DNA from: Gigaspora margarita
Taxonomy: Eukaryota > Glomeromycota > Glomeromycetes > Diversisporales > Gigasporaceae
DNA length: 64,000 bases
Assembly: GCA_009809945.1 (NCBI GenBank)
Contig: WTPW01000845.1
Span: 34,993-98,992, forward strand
Reading direction: 5' to 3'
Shown: positions 21,262 to 33,632 of the stretch, piece by piece
Layout of the letters: each line of letters starts with the position of its first letter
How positions within the stretch are numbered: position 1 is the first letter of the stretch
The notes under the pieces: generated by a model
The model's input: the letters and a program-made list of their open reading frames with translations, nothing else
Databases searched by the model: none
Told to the model about the DNA's origin: nothing
Position numbers and translations under genes: made by a program

Positions 21262-24200
21262 ATGGGATCGTGTGTTAGTTTACTTATTACTAATAATGCA
21301 GAATATCCACCTGAACGGTGTGTAAAATCAAAAGATGAAGAAGGTCATACAGAAAGTGAAACTAAAGTATTTAAGTGGTATTTAAGATCTTCTAAAGGCG
21401 GTAATGCTAGAGGACAATATAGTGTAGGAGTATGTTATCAAAATGGTATAGGAATTGATAAAGATGATAATAAAGCATTTGAATGGTATATGAAATCTGC
21501 TAAAGGTGGTGATCCATGTGGACAATATAATGTTGGAAATTGCTATGAAAATGGTATAGGTGTTGAAAAAGATGAAGGAAAAGCATTTAAATGGTATTTA
21601 AAATCTGCTGAAAATGGTTATTTACCTGGAGAAAATAAAATTGGTTTATGTTATCAAAATGGTATAGGTACTTCCGAAGATGAAAGAAGAGCTTTTAAAT
21701 GGCATTTAAAATCGGCTGAAAGTGGTGATTCTGATGGACAATACAATATTGGATATTGTTATGAAAATTGTATAGGTACTATTAGAGACAGCAAAAACGC
21801 ATTTAAATGGTTCTTAAAATCTGCTGAAAACGAAAATATAAATGCACAAGTTATTATTGGAGATTATTACAAAGACGGTATAGGTACACGTAAAGATAAG
21901 ATTAAAGCATTTGAATGGTATTTAAAATCTGCCGAAAATGAAAATTCTGATGGACAATATAAAGTCGGATTATGCTATGAAAATGCTATAGCTGTTAGCG
22001 AAGATAAGAATAAAGCCTTTGAATGGTATTTAAAATCTGCTGAGAATGGTAATTCTTATGGTCAATTATATATTGGATCATGTTATCAAAATGGCATAGG
22101 TATTGATAAAAATGAATATAAAGCATTTGAATGGTACATGAAATCGGCCGAAAATAATAATTGTGATGGTCAATTAAAGGTGGGATTCCATTATCAAAAT
22201 GGCATAGTCGTTCCTAAAGACGAAAATAAAGCATTTGAATGGTATTTGAAATCAGCTCAAAATGGAAACTTAAATGGACAGATTTATGTTGGGGATTATT
22301 ATAAAAATGGTATAGGAATTACTAAAGATGAAAAGAAAGCATTTAAATGGTACTTAAAATCTGCTGAAAGTGATGATCCACATGGTCAATTAATTGTTGG
22401 AAATTGTTACCGAGAAGGTAAAGGTGTTTCCAAAAATGAAACGAAAGCATTTGAATGGTATTTAAAATCTGCTGAAGCTAAAAATTTTAGCGCACAAGTT
22501 TATGTAGGAGAATGTTATCAAAATGGAATAGGCGTTATTAAAGATGAAAAAAAAGCATTTGAATGGTATATGAAATCTGCACGAAGCGAAAATTTATTAG
22601 GTCAACTTAATGTTGCTTATTGTTACGAACGTGGTATAGGTGTCACTAAAAATAAAAATAAAGCATTTAAGTGGTTTTTAAAATCAGCTAAAGGTGGAAA
22701 TTCTCGTGGTCAATTTTATGTTGGAACATATTATCATGATGGCAAAGGAACAGGCCGAAATATAAAGGAAGCATTGGAATGGACATTGAAATCCGCTGAA
22801 AATGGAGATGTTGAAGGACAATATTTTATGGGACAGTACTATGATTTAGGTGAAGGCGTAAGAAAAGATGAATCTCAAGCATTTAATTGGTATATGAAAT
22901 CAGCCCAAGGTGGCAGTCCACAGGGAAAATATAGCGTTGGGTGGTGCTATTTAGACGGAGTTGGCGTAACTAAAGATGAGAATAAGGCATATGAATGGTT
23001 TTTAAAGTCAGCAGATAAAAGTCGAAGAGGGCAATTTTGTGTCGGAATGTGCTATGAGAATGGTATTGGCATTGAACAAGATCATAAGGAGGCATTTAAA
23101 TGGTACTTAAAATCCGCTGAAAATGAAGATTCTGATGGACAACACAGAGTTGGAAAGTACTATGATGATGGTAAAAACATTAGCAATAACGAAAAAGAGG
23201 CATTTAATTGGTATTTAAAATCAGCACAAAATGGTAATCCCCGTGGGCAATCATTAGTTGGGATGTGTTATGAGGAAGGGAAAGGCACTATCGAAAATGA
23301 AGAAAAGGCCTTTAAATGGTACTTGAAGTCAGCCGAAGGAGGTGATATCGACGGACAATATAAAGTTGGAAACAAATATGAATATGGCTTAGGTGTTGCT
23401 AAGGATGAGAAAAAAGCATTTGAATGGTATTTAAAATCTGCAGAAAGCGGTAGTTCTTACGGACAATTTTATATTGGACGTTGCTATCAGGATGGAATAG
23501 GTATTCTTAAAGATGAAAAGAAAGCTTTTGAATGGTACTTGAAATCAGCAGAAAATGGAAATATTGACGGTCAATTCCAAGTCGGAAACAATTATAAATA
23601 TGGTATAGGCATTGTTAAAAACGAAAAGAAAGCATTTGAATGGTATTTAAAATCAGCAGAAGAGGGTAATTCTTATGGACAATTAGAAGTTGGAAATTGT
23701 TATCAGAATAGTATAGGCGTTTCTAAGGATGAAAAAAAGGCGTTTGAATGGTATTTAAAGTCAGCTGAAGGTGGAAATGTTGATGGGCAACTCAAAGTCG
23801 GAAATATTTATGAATATGGCATAGGAACTGTCAAAGATGAAAAAAAAGCATTTGAATGGTATTTAAAATCCGCTGAAAGTGGTAACTTTAATGGCCAATC
23901 CATGATTGGAAGTTTTTACTTGAATGGAACAGGCGTTTATAAAGACGAAAAAAAGGCATTCGAATGGTATTTAAAGTCCGCCGAAGGAGGAAATACTGAT
24001 GGACAATTATTTATCGCAAATTGTTATTTAAACGGTATATACGTTGTTAAAGATGAAACAAAGGCTTTTAATTGGTACTTAAAATCTGCCGAAGGTGAAA
24101 GTTCCCGCGGACAATTTCATGTAGGTGTGTGCTATGATAATGGTATAGGTACTACAATAGACAAAGAGAAAGCACGTGAATGGTACTTTAAATCGGCTAA

Positions 24201-24360
24201 TGGTGTAAATTCCGACAAGCAATCCATTATTAGAGATGATGAAAAAGACAATAATAATGAATTTAATTGGAATTTAAAATCCGCTATAGGTATAAATTCA
24301 GGCGAACAATCTAAAATTAGAGTGTGCTTTGAATATGGCGTTAGTGTTGATAAAAAATAA
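21262..24360 (+). CDS. Sel1-repeat protein with 28 repeats
   Basis: A single-exon frame of 1032 residues. From about residue 32 onward it is built of 28 Sel1-like repeats of 36 residues, with consensus KAFEWYLKSAENGxxxGQxxVGxCYxNGIGVxKDEK. Sel1 repeats are TPR-like helical hairpins that scaffold protein complexes; this number would form a long superhelix. The N-terminus MGSCVS fits the N-myristoylation pattern MGxxxS, and Cys4 could be palmitoylated, so the protein may be tethered to a membrane (inference). No kinase or other catalytic domain is present, although many AM-fungal Sel1 proteins carry one (family knowledge). The last two repeats are shorter and diverged. A T run of about 35 bases ends 10 bases before the ATG. 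Confidence 0.9.
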   Translation: MGSCVSLLITNNAEYPPERCVKSKDEEGHTESETKVFKWYLRSSKGGNARGQYSVGVCYQNGIGIDKDDNKAFEWYMKSAKGGDPCGQYNVGNCYENGIGVEKDEGKAFKWYLKSAENGYLPGENKIGLCYQNGIGTSEDERRAFKWHLKSAESGDSDGQYNIGYCYENCIGTIRDSKNAFKWFLKSAENENINAQVIIGDYYKDGIGTRKDKIKAFEWYLKSAENENSDGQYKVGLCYENAIAVSEDKNKAFEWYLKSAENGNSYGQLYIGSCYQNGIGIDKNEYKAFEWYMKSAENNNCDGQLKVGFHYQNGIVVPKDENKAFEWYLKSAQNGNLNGQIYVGDYYKNGIGITKDEKKAFKWYLKSAESDDPHGQLIVGNCYREGKGVSKNETKAFEWYLKSAEAKNFSAQVYVGECYQNGIGVIKDEKKAFEWYMKSARSENLLGQLNVAYCYERGIGVTKNKNKAFKWFLKSAKGGNSRGQFYVGTYYHDGKGTGRNIKEALEWTLKSAENGDVEGQYFMGQYYDLGEGVRKDESQAFNWYMKSAQGGSPQGKYSVGWCYLDGVGVTKDENKAYEWFLKSADKSRRGQFCVGMCYENGIGIEQDHKEAFKWYLKSAENEDSDGQHRVGKYYDDGKNISNNEKEAFNWYLKSAQNGNPRGQSLVGMCYEEGKGTIENEEKAFKWYLKSAEGGDIDGQYKVGNKYEYGLGVAKDEKKAFEWYLKSAESGSSYGQFYIGRCYQDGIGILKDEKKAFEWYLKSAENGNIDGQFQVGNNYKYGIGIVKNEKKAFEWYLKSAEEGNSYGQLEVGNCYQNSIGVSKDEKKAFEWYLKSAEGGNVDGQLKVGNIYEYGIGTVKDEKKAFEWYLKSAESGNFNGQSMIGSFYLNGTGVYKDEKKAFEWYLKSAEGGNTDGQLFIANCYLNGIYVVKDETKAFNWYLKSAEGESSRGQFHVGVCYDNGIGTTIDKEKAREWYFKSANGVNSDKQSIIRDDEKDNNNEFNWNLKSAIGINSGEQSKIRVCFEYGVSVDKK

Positions 24361-25500
24361 AAGGAAGGTACTGAAGTTAAAAATAAAATTACATGATACA
24401 ATAGAACAAATTATAGAGTTAGATAATATAGTCGCGGATCACTAAATTTTTAATTAATTATATTTAGACTAATTATTTTATATATTAACATAATTGCATT
24501 ATAATATAATCATTTGTATAATATTCGTAGCTTCGTTTAAATTATGTTTAGAAAACCATTTTAAATATTCAAATTCATTAATAAACGGAAATTTGATAGC
24601 AGGTCATCTGAATTTCTTTTTATACACGCACTCATTGATTACTGTAATCATAAAAGATATAAAGTAATTTAAATAAATATATGCATGATATTTATATATA
24701 AATATTGTTATTGAATTGAAAAATTAAATGATCATTTAAGGCAAAACTAAGATCTTAAATCGAAAGATCTAAATGAATCAATCAGGCCTACGCGTTCGTT
24801 CAAAGAGTTATGAAGATTAAAGATTAGTATTGGTAAAATAAAAAAAATTTCATCAGTGCGTTTGATATGCGTATTAAATACTAGTGATAAAATGGCAACG
24901 TTTCTGGGCAGTTCAGTTTCGAATTTAAAAGGAAAATCGAAAGTTAGTGCTATTACTTACAAGTTTTATAAGGAAATTTTACAATATTCATGACAGAAAT
25001 TATGATTAATGCAAAATAATACAACATTGGCTACATATTATATGTCCAATAGTTTGTAACAGAGTATTTTTTAGTGTTCACAAGTAATTCCGATATAAAC
25101 TAATTTTTTTTGTTATTGCTGGGATAGTGAAAAAGTTCTGTAACGGAATTTTTTTATAGTAATTCAAAATAGGAATCATAAAATTACGATAAAAGCCAAC
25201 TCAACCTAAACAGCATAATAAATACCAATGAGATAGCAAATAGGTTTTGTTACAAAATTTCTCAGTAAGTCGCGATTTTAATACAAACTAAGCTTTTTTT
25301 AAAAAAAAATCTTATGATAATTCTATTACTGTTACGTGAGTAAGTTTTATAACAGAATTTTTTATGAAATCTTATAGTGCAATCACGAAAATTCTAATGC
25401 AAACTAACTCAACTACATATCATAGTAACAGAATAGTAGGCACTATAACAGAATTTTTACAGTACCTTATAATATAAATCTGATACTTCAATATAGTGAA
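24361..25500. other. Downstream of the Sel1 gene: diverged repeats
   Basis: No gene is seen. From about 24950 to 25480 there are worn copies of a unit containing GTAACAGAATTTTT and CTAACTCAA. Related sequence reappears at about 26940-27480 beyond an inserted tandem repeat and MITE. Confidence 0.4.
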
Positions 25501-25599
25501 TGGCGCTGTAAATAGCCAATTACTACAATTATATTTACTACATATATTTTTACATACCGTTTTTTAAACCTTAATTGTAATAATTATGTAGTTATGTAG

Positions 25600-25862
25600 T
25601 TTTATTTACTACATGTAGTAATATGTAGTAATANAATATTAGTTATTTANATGTAGTAATTATGTAGTAATGTAGCATTATTACTACATGTAGTAATATG
25701 TAGTAATATAATATTAGGTATTTATATGTAGTAATTATGTAGTAATGTAGTATTATTACTACATGTAGTAATATGTAGCAATATAATATTAGTTATTTAT
25801 ATGTAGTAATTATGTAGTAATGTAGCATTATTACTACATGTAATAATATGTAATAATATAAT
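25600..25862. repeat. 75-bp tandem repeat rich in ATGTAGTAAT
   Basis: The landmark ATTATTACTACATG recurs at 25677, 25752 and 25827, a 75-bp period, for about 3.5 copies. The repeat is itself full of TACTACATGTAGTA palindromes. Two ambiguous bases (25634 and 25650) fall inside it. Shorter runs of the same motif lie at 26715-26850. Confidence 0.8.
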
Positions 25863-26050
25863 ATTATTTATTACATTAACTTCAACTTTTATTTCTTTAC
25901 AATTTACACCTTCAATCACAACTCACACCTTTAAACACAACTCGCGGTCACCAACAATGATAAGGTTTATTTATATTAACTTGCAAAAAGAACTTATTTT
26001 AACTTATTTCCTTATTCCTATATTTATGCTTATACATATTTTTTTACTAT

Positions 26051-26399
26051 TATATGGGGTGTCCCCTATTAAAAGGGCCCATTTTTACATTCATCTCATT
26101 TTGAGATAATTGAGTTTAACCATTTGTTTTGATTTTCGGACTGATCCGGGATTAATCAAATTTCACAATTATGATTGGTTAAATGTAGCAGGTGACTATC
26201 GGGTAGTCTCGTGATGTGCTTGGCCTTAGACAACTTCGTTTAATATTTCTTTACATTATCTCTATTTTTTATTATGCAAATCGACTTTCATTTATAATTG
26301 AAAAATGTCAATCATGTTAAAATTTACATGAATCTAATAAAAACTCAATTTTTGAAAAATTGTAAAAATGGGCCCTTTTAATAGGGGACACCCCATATA
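26051..26399. mobile_element. MITE with 39-bp perfect terminal inverted repeats
   Basis: Bases 26051-26089 (TATATGGGGTGTCCCCTATT and onward) are the exact reverse complement of 26361-26399. The element is 349 bp without coding capacity. The outer TATA suggests a TA target site as in Tc1/mariner elements (inference). Perfect arms suggest fairly recent movement. Confidence 0.85.
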
Positions 26400-27922
26400 C
26401 CAATGCATACTGAGAATTATAAATATTGCAAATAATTCTTTGCATGCATAAAACTCTATTAAACTAACTAATATACCTTATTACCCAACTATATGATTTC
26501 AGGCTTAATTGCTAACTCTAATAAACTCTGTATGTATAAACTTTGCTGATATAACTGATATATCCCTATAATCAATTGTTTATTTAATATCATATGTCTC
26601 CAGGTTCAAAGGTTCAATTACATTACTACTAATGTATTCCGCAGCTGTGATCGTCAAATAATATTTGAATTAGTCAATTGTACATTGAATAAAGTATCAT
26701 TACATATAAAAATAATTACTACATATAGTATATATTACTACATGTAATAATGTTAACTACATGTAATAATAATTACTACATAATGTAGTAAATATTACTA
26801 CAATTACTACTTTTTGTAGTAAATAATTACTACATACTACATATCACAATTTGAATTACGGCACCAATCATTACTTCAATACTACTATTATATACACATT
26901 AGCTATAGTTTTATAACTGAACATTTTATTGTAACTCATGGTAGAAATGATGTTAATTTCAAGGCAACTAACTCAATTTTAACCACATACTGTGTCACCA
27001 GAATAACGAGTAAATTTTGTAAATGATAAAGTTCCAATGCTAACTCAACTATTGTATATATTGCATTAGAGGTGCATGTGTTGTGTAACAGAATTCTTTA
27101 CAATATATTATGATAATAATTCTAATCTAAACAACTCAATCTTAACCACATACCATATTTGCATGTAATAACACAATATGCATTATTTTGAAATTGCTTC
27201 TTTCTAAAAATCACCTATTTGATTCAAAATAACGCCCATGTGCATCCCAAAATAATGCACCTCCAAGAGTTTGCATTTATATATATAAGTATAGCACACG
27301 TGTCTATTAAATATTGGCAATATGACCCAAAATATCGTTCATGTGTCCTGAAATAATGCACAGGCACTCAAAATAATACACAGGAGTGTGTTATTATGCA
27401 AAAATATGGTGTTGTGGCCACCAGAATAGCAGTAACATACTTTTTATGATAATTCAAAGTAAAAATTACAATCAAATTCTTTTATTACAGCACATTATAA
27501 ATGTACATATATATGTATGTACTGTATTTACCTATTGTATTTAATTCATATTCCATTATTCTGATTATAAGAGAAGTGCAGAAAATCAAGTAATTTTTTA
27601 GGGGAGAGGTGGGTTTAGTAGCCTATTACTTCAATATATAATACTATGTATATATAGCCAATAATATTATTAAAGATATTAAAATTATAAATTATAAATT
27701 TTACAACATTCAGCTACGAATTCCTCAACAACTACTACTTCAAATTGGATGAAATTTTTATCATAGATAGATATAAGGCCATACAAAATTAATCAATTGG
27801 TTTTTATAACCTAGCTGGTCAAAATTTGTAAACTTCTAAAAATATTTTGTATAAAGTAGATATGGGTATTATGGTGCACTGCCAATATTTTATGATCTAC
27901 TGATCAGTATCATGTGATTTTA
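26400..27922. other. Non-coding DNA with repeat remnants
   Basis: No gene is seen. The segment contains TACTACAT-rich DNA (26715-26850), further worn copies of the GTAACAGAAT unit (26940-27130) and several passages of AAAATAATGCAC (27180-27400). Confidence 0.4.
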
Positions 27923-28143
27923 GTACCAATCGATTCATCTCAGTGAGACGAATTGATTGGTACCAAAATTATCAGATTCTGATTGGTAGATCACAAAATA
28001 TTATGATTAAAGTAATATTTAAAGTAAATATAGGTATTATTGCAATAGAAATATTGTGGTGTACAGCAACATTTTGTGAACCATCAATCAGAATTATGAA
28101 ATTTTGGCATCATTCGATTCGTCTCATTGAGATGAATCGAATG
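27923..28143. repeat. Inverted-repeat element whose ends are themselves palindromes
   Basis: The left end (27923-27963) is a 41-bp near-perfect palindrome, GTACCAATCGATTCATCTCA then its complement. The right end (28111-28143) is a 33-bp near-perfect palindrome with the same core, CGATTC(A/G)TCTCA. The sequences just inside (CCAAAATTATCAGATTCTGAT and ATCAGAATTATGAAATTTTGG) are also inverted relative to each other. It can therefore fold as one stem or as a three-way structure. Confidence 0.7.
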
Positions 28144-28364
28144 GGCACATTAGTTTTCTGTGCCAGGTTATATTGATCATGTGACTGAACTGCCAATTAG
28201 ATTTCAAGATCAGGTGTAATGTAAACCAATTGTAAAAATTTAACAACTGTTCATTTTGTCAAAAATTGCATATTTACCAAAAGTTTGCATAAAAAACCAC
28301 CTTTAGTATACTAACAAAAAGTTCTTTTGAACAATTTTACTATATGTCTTGCTAACCTTGCCCC

Positions 28365-28650
28365 TAGGGTTCTGCAATTTGATTTGATCTTCAAATATTT
28401 GAATCAAATATTTGATCAAATTCAAATTCAAACTTGACTATATTTAATTTGATCAAATTCAAATCTGGCCAAATTTGATTTGATTTAACAAATATTTGAT
28501 TTGATTTGAAAATTACTATTAAAAATTCAAATTCAAATTAAATTCAAATCCAAATATTTGAATCAAATCAAATTCAAATCAGGGTCAATTTGATTTGATC
28601 AAATTCAAATCGACCCAATATTTGATTTGATTTGAATTTGAGAAACCCTA
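28365..28650. mobile_element. TTTGATTT-rich TIR element, copy 2
   Basis: A 286-bp copy of the element at 4561-4847, in the same orientation, with only scattered differences. Its ends are clearer here: CCCC-TAGGGTTCTGCAA at the left and TTGAGAAACCCTA-CTT at the right. It ends five bases before an array of CCCTAA telomeric repeats. The terminal CCCTA itself resembles the telomeric repeat. Confidence 0.8.
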
Positions 28651-28655
28651 CTTGC

Positions 28656-28679
28656 CCCTAACCCTAACCCTAACCCTAA
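28656..28679. repeat. Interstitial telomeric repeat, (CCCTAA)4
   Basis: Four perfect copies of CCCTAA lie in a row. TTAGGG is the usual fungal telomere repeat, but this tract is internal, so it is interstitial. A two-copy TTAGGGTTAGGG also lies near 50728-50742. Confidence 0.9.
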
Positions 28680-31569
28680 TATTAATAATTCAAAAAATTT
28701 TGCCTGTGCTACATGATCAATATAATCTGGCACAGAAAACTAATATTAGGGACAGTGAATAATATTAATTTGATTTTACAAAAATATCAATCAGTATAGC
28801 CAAAAATATCGATATAAAAATATACAAAAAGGGCATAACTCTTGATCCAATTATTGAAATTCAATGAAACAACTACTATTCGACTCAGCTCAACGAGACA
28901 GTTTGAATAAGCTATAGATTATCCCTGTACAACTACTGATTGCCAAGATCAGAACTAATAAACAATCAAGTATAGGATCTACAATTTGATTGGCTAGGTG
29001 ATCTAATGCGTGCCAAAATGCATATATGGCATTTATAAAACATGTCATATTTATAGCATATATACTCTATATTTTATTTATAACACATATGTTATTTATT
29101 TCATATATTACATTTATATTATTTATACTATATATTTCATTAGTAGTAGATATAGCATTTATTGCACATGTAATAGATATAGCCTGTTACATTTGTAAAA
29201 AACAAAAATGTATAAAAGCAGCCAATGTGGACCCCAAGTTCAACATCGAGTCTTCATACTCTTTCAATAAATAAAAAATTTATTTACTACACAAATTAAA
29301 CAGTTACTAGTATCTTCATATACTTTTAATTGTTGCCTCTTTCATAATTGCAAATTACTATAAATCTTCTTTGTTAAATTTTATTGAAAAATGCCTTTTG
29401 ACTTAGTTAAATCACAGTAACAAGTAAGGTTACACAAAATGACACTGTCTAAGGTCGCTCTAGTGACCTACTATCTTAAAAGAAGTAGATATAGGATAAC
29501 AAATTGGTGGTGACTGTAACAGTATTGGGCTGGACATTGGACATGTCCAATGTCCAGTTCATGTTTAGTCCAGTCCAATCCATTGGACTAAAAGGGCTGG
29601 ACATTAGATATGGTATAATATTAGATTAGTTTATAGTCATGTGATAATTAACCAATCAAATCATAATTTTATGCAGTTGAACCTCCCCAAACTAGTATAC
29701 ATAGTGGACAAGTTTTGTAGTATTGAGATATTATCAGATTCGAAATAATTATAAACTATTAGAAATGGACTTGGTAGATTAATTGTTATCAGATTTGACA
29801 GGTTATCATTTTTGACAGGATCAGCTTTGGGAGGTTCAACTGCATTATATAATATTTATTAATTATAATATAAAAAGGTGAATCCCGCGACAGAGATAGT
29901 TACGTTATTATGCAGATCTTACTTAGTTAGAGTTAGTGATACTATTTTAGATAGTGATTTATATCAATAACATAATCACTTTTGCGGGTCCCTTTGCAGG
30001 TTTCACCCTATCATATTTTAATTAATATTACCTGATAAATATAAAGTTTAAGTATATATGCATTATATATGCAGGTGCATTATTTTGACTGCATTATATA
30101 AAAAGCATTTGCATAGTTGATAAATTCATCTTAGCCCAAATTGCATAATATTTCAGAATAAATATGAATATAATTTGAAGCTATCTATATATGTATATAT
30201 TTACATTATTGTCAAGTGAAACAAATTTAGAAATGACACACAAATGTTAATATGAAAATATAATATCTGATATAGTAAACTAAATTTAGAAACTAGATAG
30301 CTGCAAGATGTCATCACACAAAACCAGGAACGGAAGACCTGGATAGTGGTTAGATTTGTATGTTTCATATAATAAAGAAATATCCAGTTTATTAATAATT
30401 CAAATAGCCATATAAGAGAAAGGTAATTCAATTATTCTTTGACATTTTTAGTATAATTATTTTATAATAGCCACCAAAGCCTTATCAATTTTTTAACATT
30501 AGTATAGATTAGATTTTTGATTTATTTAGTTATTCGTTGATGTGCAATGCAATAATTATATGCACATACAAGTATTTATATATGTAAGGGTAGTTAAAAT
30601 AAAACTTAAAATCAAAATATTTTTATTATTATTATGGACAGGACTGATGTGAATTAATGTAGCATGATTCATAAATATAATTTCTATATTCAAATAATTT
30701 ATTGTTTATGTCAAGAAACATGGCATTATAAAATAATTTTGGAGGCAACAGAAACATTCGATTACTTGTTTAACTCAAAATAATTTGCAGATATCAGATA
30801 ATCAAACAGTAAATGCGAATTTGGTAACCAATTTTACGAGCTTTCTCTGTCTTGTCAACCATATTGTGCTAATGTTATTGTTATAGGTAATGGCAAGTGG
30901 ATCAAAATTAATAATACAGAAATTTTCAGAATCAGGTCTTATTCTATATAGAATGGTATAATAGCAATCTTAGGTGACGACCATGTAAAATAAATTACAA
31001 AATCAGGTATCATACTTTCAAAGTTAGACTAACAATTTTATGTGATACAAAATACAGGAGTAAGTGTTATATCGGATATGAATATTTAATATGCGAAGTT
31101 TCTATATGAATTTACACCTTTGCTTCGCCATATGCATTTATTCAATAAGATGCAAGATTTTGCATATGAACACTATTTAATTTGCAATATAACCATACAC
31201 TATTCCATTCCTGGTATGCAATTTTGCATGCTACACAATTTAGTTATTTTTCAAATGAAATCAAGAGTTCTTCAATTATATACGATTAAATGTTTTAAGA
31301 TCTGAGCAATTCTGAAATACTTTCAAATTAAGAGATTGAAGTTGGTGTTTCAAAAATTCTTCTAAGACTTTTCTAATACAAATTACATCAATATATTCGT
31401 TCATTGCATGAGATTGTTTCAGAAGTTATTAATATTTGATATCTAATGCCAATATCTAACTCTAATATTACAAACTTCTAACTATTTAATTATTATTTAT
31501 ACTTATATTAAATTGAAAATTTTTATCAATTGTTTGTAAGTATTATAGTCACAAGATAATGATATGAAC
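28680..31569. other. Non-coding DNA with short palindromes
   Basis: No supported gene. A perfect 28-bp palindrome lies at 29530-29557 (CTGGACATTGGACATG centred on ACATGT), preceded by CAGTATTGGG, which resembles the end of the hAT MITE at 43165. At 30298-30335 there is one copy of the dispersed GCTGC-GATG-CCAGGAACGG motif. The ATATATTTC-rich frames at 29010-29274 are low-complexity and not supported as genes. Confidence 0.4.
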
Positions 31570-31801
31570 TGATATAAAACAGATATTTGGCACAATAATA
31601 TATCTATAGGTTACAATTCAGATTCATATTAGTATTCAAGAAATATCACAAACTATAACTCAATAGGTAAATCCAAATCTATAGAGCTATTAGATAAAAT
31701 TTTGGTTAAGCTATTGGTTTGCTGATATCTTGAATGCTGATATGAATCTGAATTGTATCTTATAGTTATCTAATTTTGTGCCAAATATCTGGTTTATATC
31801 A
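31570..31801. mobile_element. Foldback MITE, 232 bp
   Basis: The left arm (31570-31648, TGATATAAAACAGATATTTG and onward) is the imperfect reverse complement of the right arm (31714-31801), with arms of about 75-80 bp. No coding capacity. Confidence 0.7.
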
Positions 31802-32350
31802 GGATCTTGTAATGCCAATTTGAACCTGATTTGCTTTATTTCAATCTGTGTATTATATTATAAACTTATAGACTTAACTGAGTTAAGTTTATATTTTTCT
31901 AAACTTGAATAATACATTAATGTAACAAGTAGTTGTTAGTCTGTGATATTTTTACAATTATTTTGGCTCAAGTTAATATAATTAGCTCTAAAAATATTGT
32001 TGTATATTTGATATGAAAAGATTTCTAAATTATCTAATATTAGAATAATTCAAACCAGTGCTAAATATAAAGGAGTTTTTATTTTCATATATGTGGCACT
32101 TTGAAACTTTATTATTATACAAAATATCAAAAGACTAAATATTTATTCTTTAAACATTTTAATACAGGAAATATCGAATAAAATATTGTTTTTTTAATAA
32201 TATAATAGTTTATATTATCAAATAATATTATTTTCAATCTGCTTAAATAATTTAAATAGATTCCAAATATTAAATTCACCAAGTTAAACCAAGTAACTGA
32301 TTATAGTAAATTTATAAGTTTAGTTTCAGGTTTTATAATTTGCTATTTAT

Positions 32351-33391
32351 TAACAGTCATAGGACATGTCCTTTTAATTTCTGTTTATAATAAAAATTAT
32401 AATAAAAACATATGAATTTACTATAGATATGGATTAGAAGATTCTTTTAAATCTAACTTATTAACTTAAAATTAAATTTTTCGAGGGTATAGAACAAGGG
32501 GAGAAGAAAAAATTGGGCTTAAAGATTGAATTAAAATTTCGCTGATTTTGCACAAAACGAAAATGTAACTTCGCCAAAAGTGAATATTTTCCGATTTTAA
32601 AATGATGTATACATGTAAAATCATGCTCTGAACAACTTTACTTAGTCGGCGAAAGTAGGTTACCTTGTAAGAAAAATGGGTTGTCTATGTGCTAAAGTTA
32701 AAATTTATCGTATTTCATAATATAGGCTCTTAAGCAAAGTTGTTTGGCATGTAATTTTACATTACATTTGAGGTTGAATCACGTTTTTCAGACCTTTTAC
32801 TAGTGAAAAATGGGTTTAAAGTTGGAAAAAAAAATTTTTTCTAAAAAAAAAAATTTTTTTTTAGAAAAAATTTTTTTTTCCAACTTTAAACCCATTTTTC
32901 ACTAGTAAAAGGTCTGAAAAACGTGATTCAACCTCAAATGTAATGTAAAATTACATGCCAACAACTTTGCTTAAGAGCCCAAAGTAGGTTACCTAATAAG
33001 AAAAAAAGTTGTATTATGAAATACAATAAATTTTAACTTTAGCACATAGACAACCCATTTTTCTTACAAGGTAACCTACTTTTGCCGACTAAGTAAAGTT
33101 GTTTAGAGCATGATTTTACATGTATATATCATCTTAAAATCGGAAAATATTTACTTTTGGTGAAGTTACATTTTCGTTTTGTGCAAAATCAGCAAAATTT
33201 TAATTCAATCTTTAAGCCCAATTTTTCTTCTCCCCTTGTTCTATACTCTGAAAATTTTAATTTTAAGTTAATAAGTTAGATTTAAAAGAATCTTCTAATC
33301 TATATCTATAGTAAATTTATATGTTTTTATTATAATTTTTATTATAAACAACATTTGGACCATTTTTTAAGGACATGTTCTATGACTGTTA
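32351..33391. mobile_element. Large foldback element, about 1.04 kb, nearly all inverted repeat
   Basis: The sequence from TAACAGTCATAGGACATGTCC (32351) reads back as its reverse complement up to GGACATGTTCTATGACTGTTA (33391). The centre is at about 32853, in an A11-T10 run. The arms are about 500 and 538 bp with few mismatches and small indels. There is no coding frame. A transcript across it would be an almost continuous double-stranded hairpin. Confidence 0.88.
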
Positions 33392-33632
33392 ATATTTAAT
33401 TCTAATGAGCTGCATATTGTTTCATTAATTATTCGTCAACAAACTAGCATAAATGAAACAAAAAATAAGCTTAAAATAAGCTTTATATATTTTAGTCTAA
33501 TATAAGTTCTATAAAGATTATCTTTTATATAATTATTTATGTAGAAATGCTTACAAATTAAAAATCGAATTATATATATATAATGCTAAAGTTTTAAATA
33601 AAGCAATATTTTTCAAAGTTAACATCATTACA

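Noticed and set aside
24132-24401. 89-codon minus-strand frame
   Set aside because: Antisense shadow of the Sel1 gene.
29010-29274. Two overlapping Ile/Tyr-rich frames
   Set aside because: Low-complexity TATA-type sequence with no motif or splice context.
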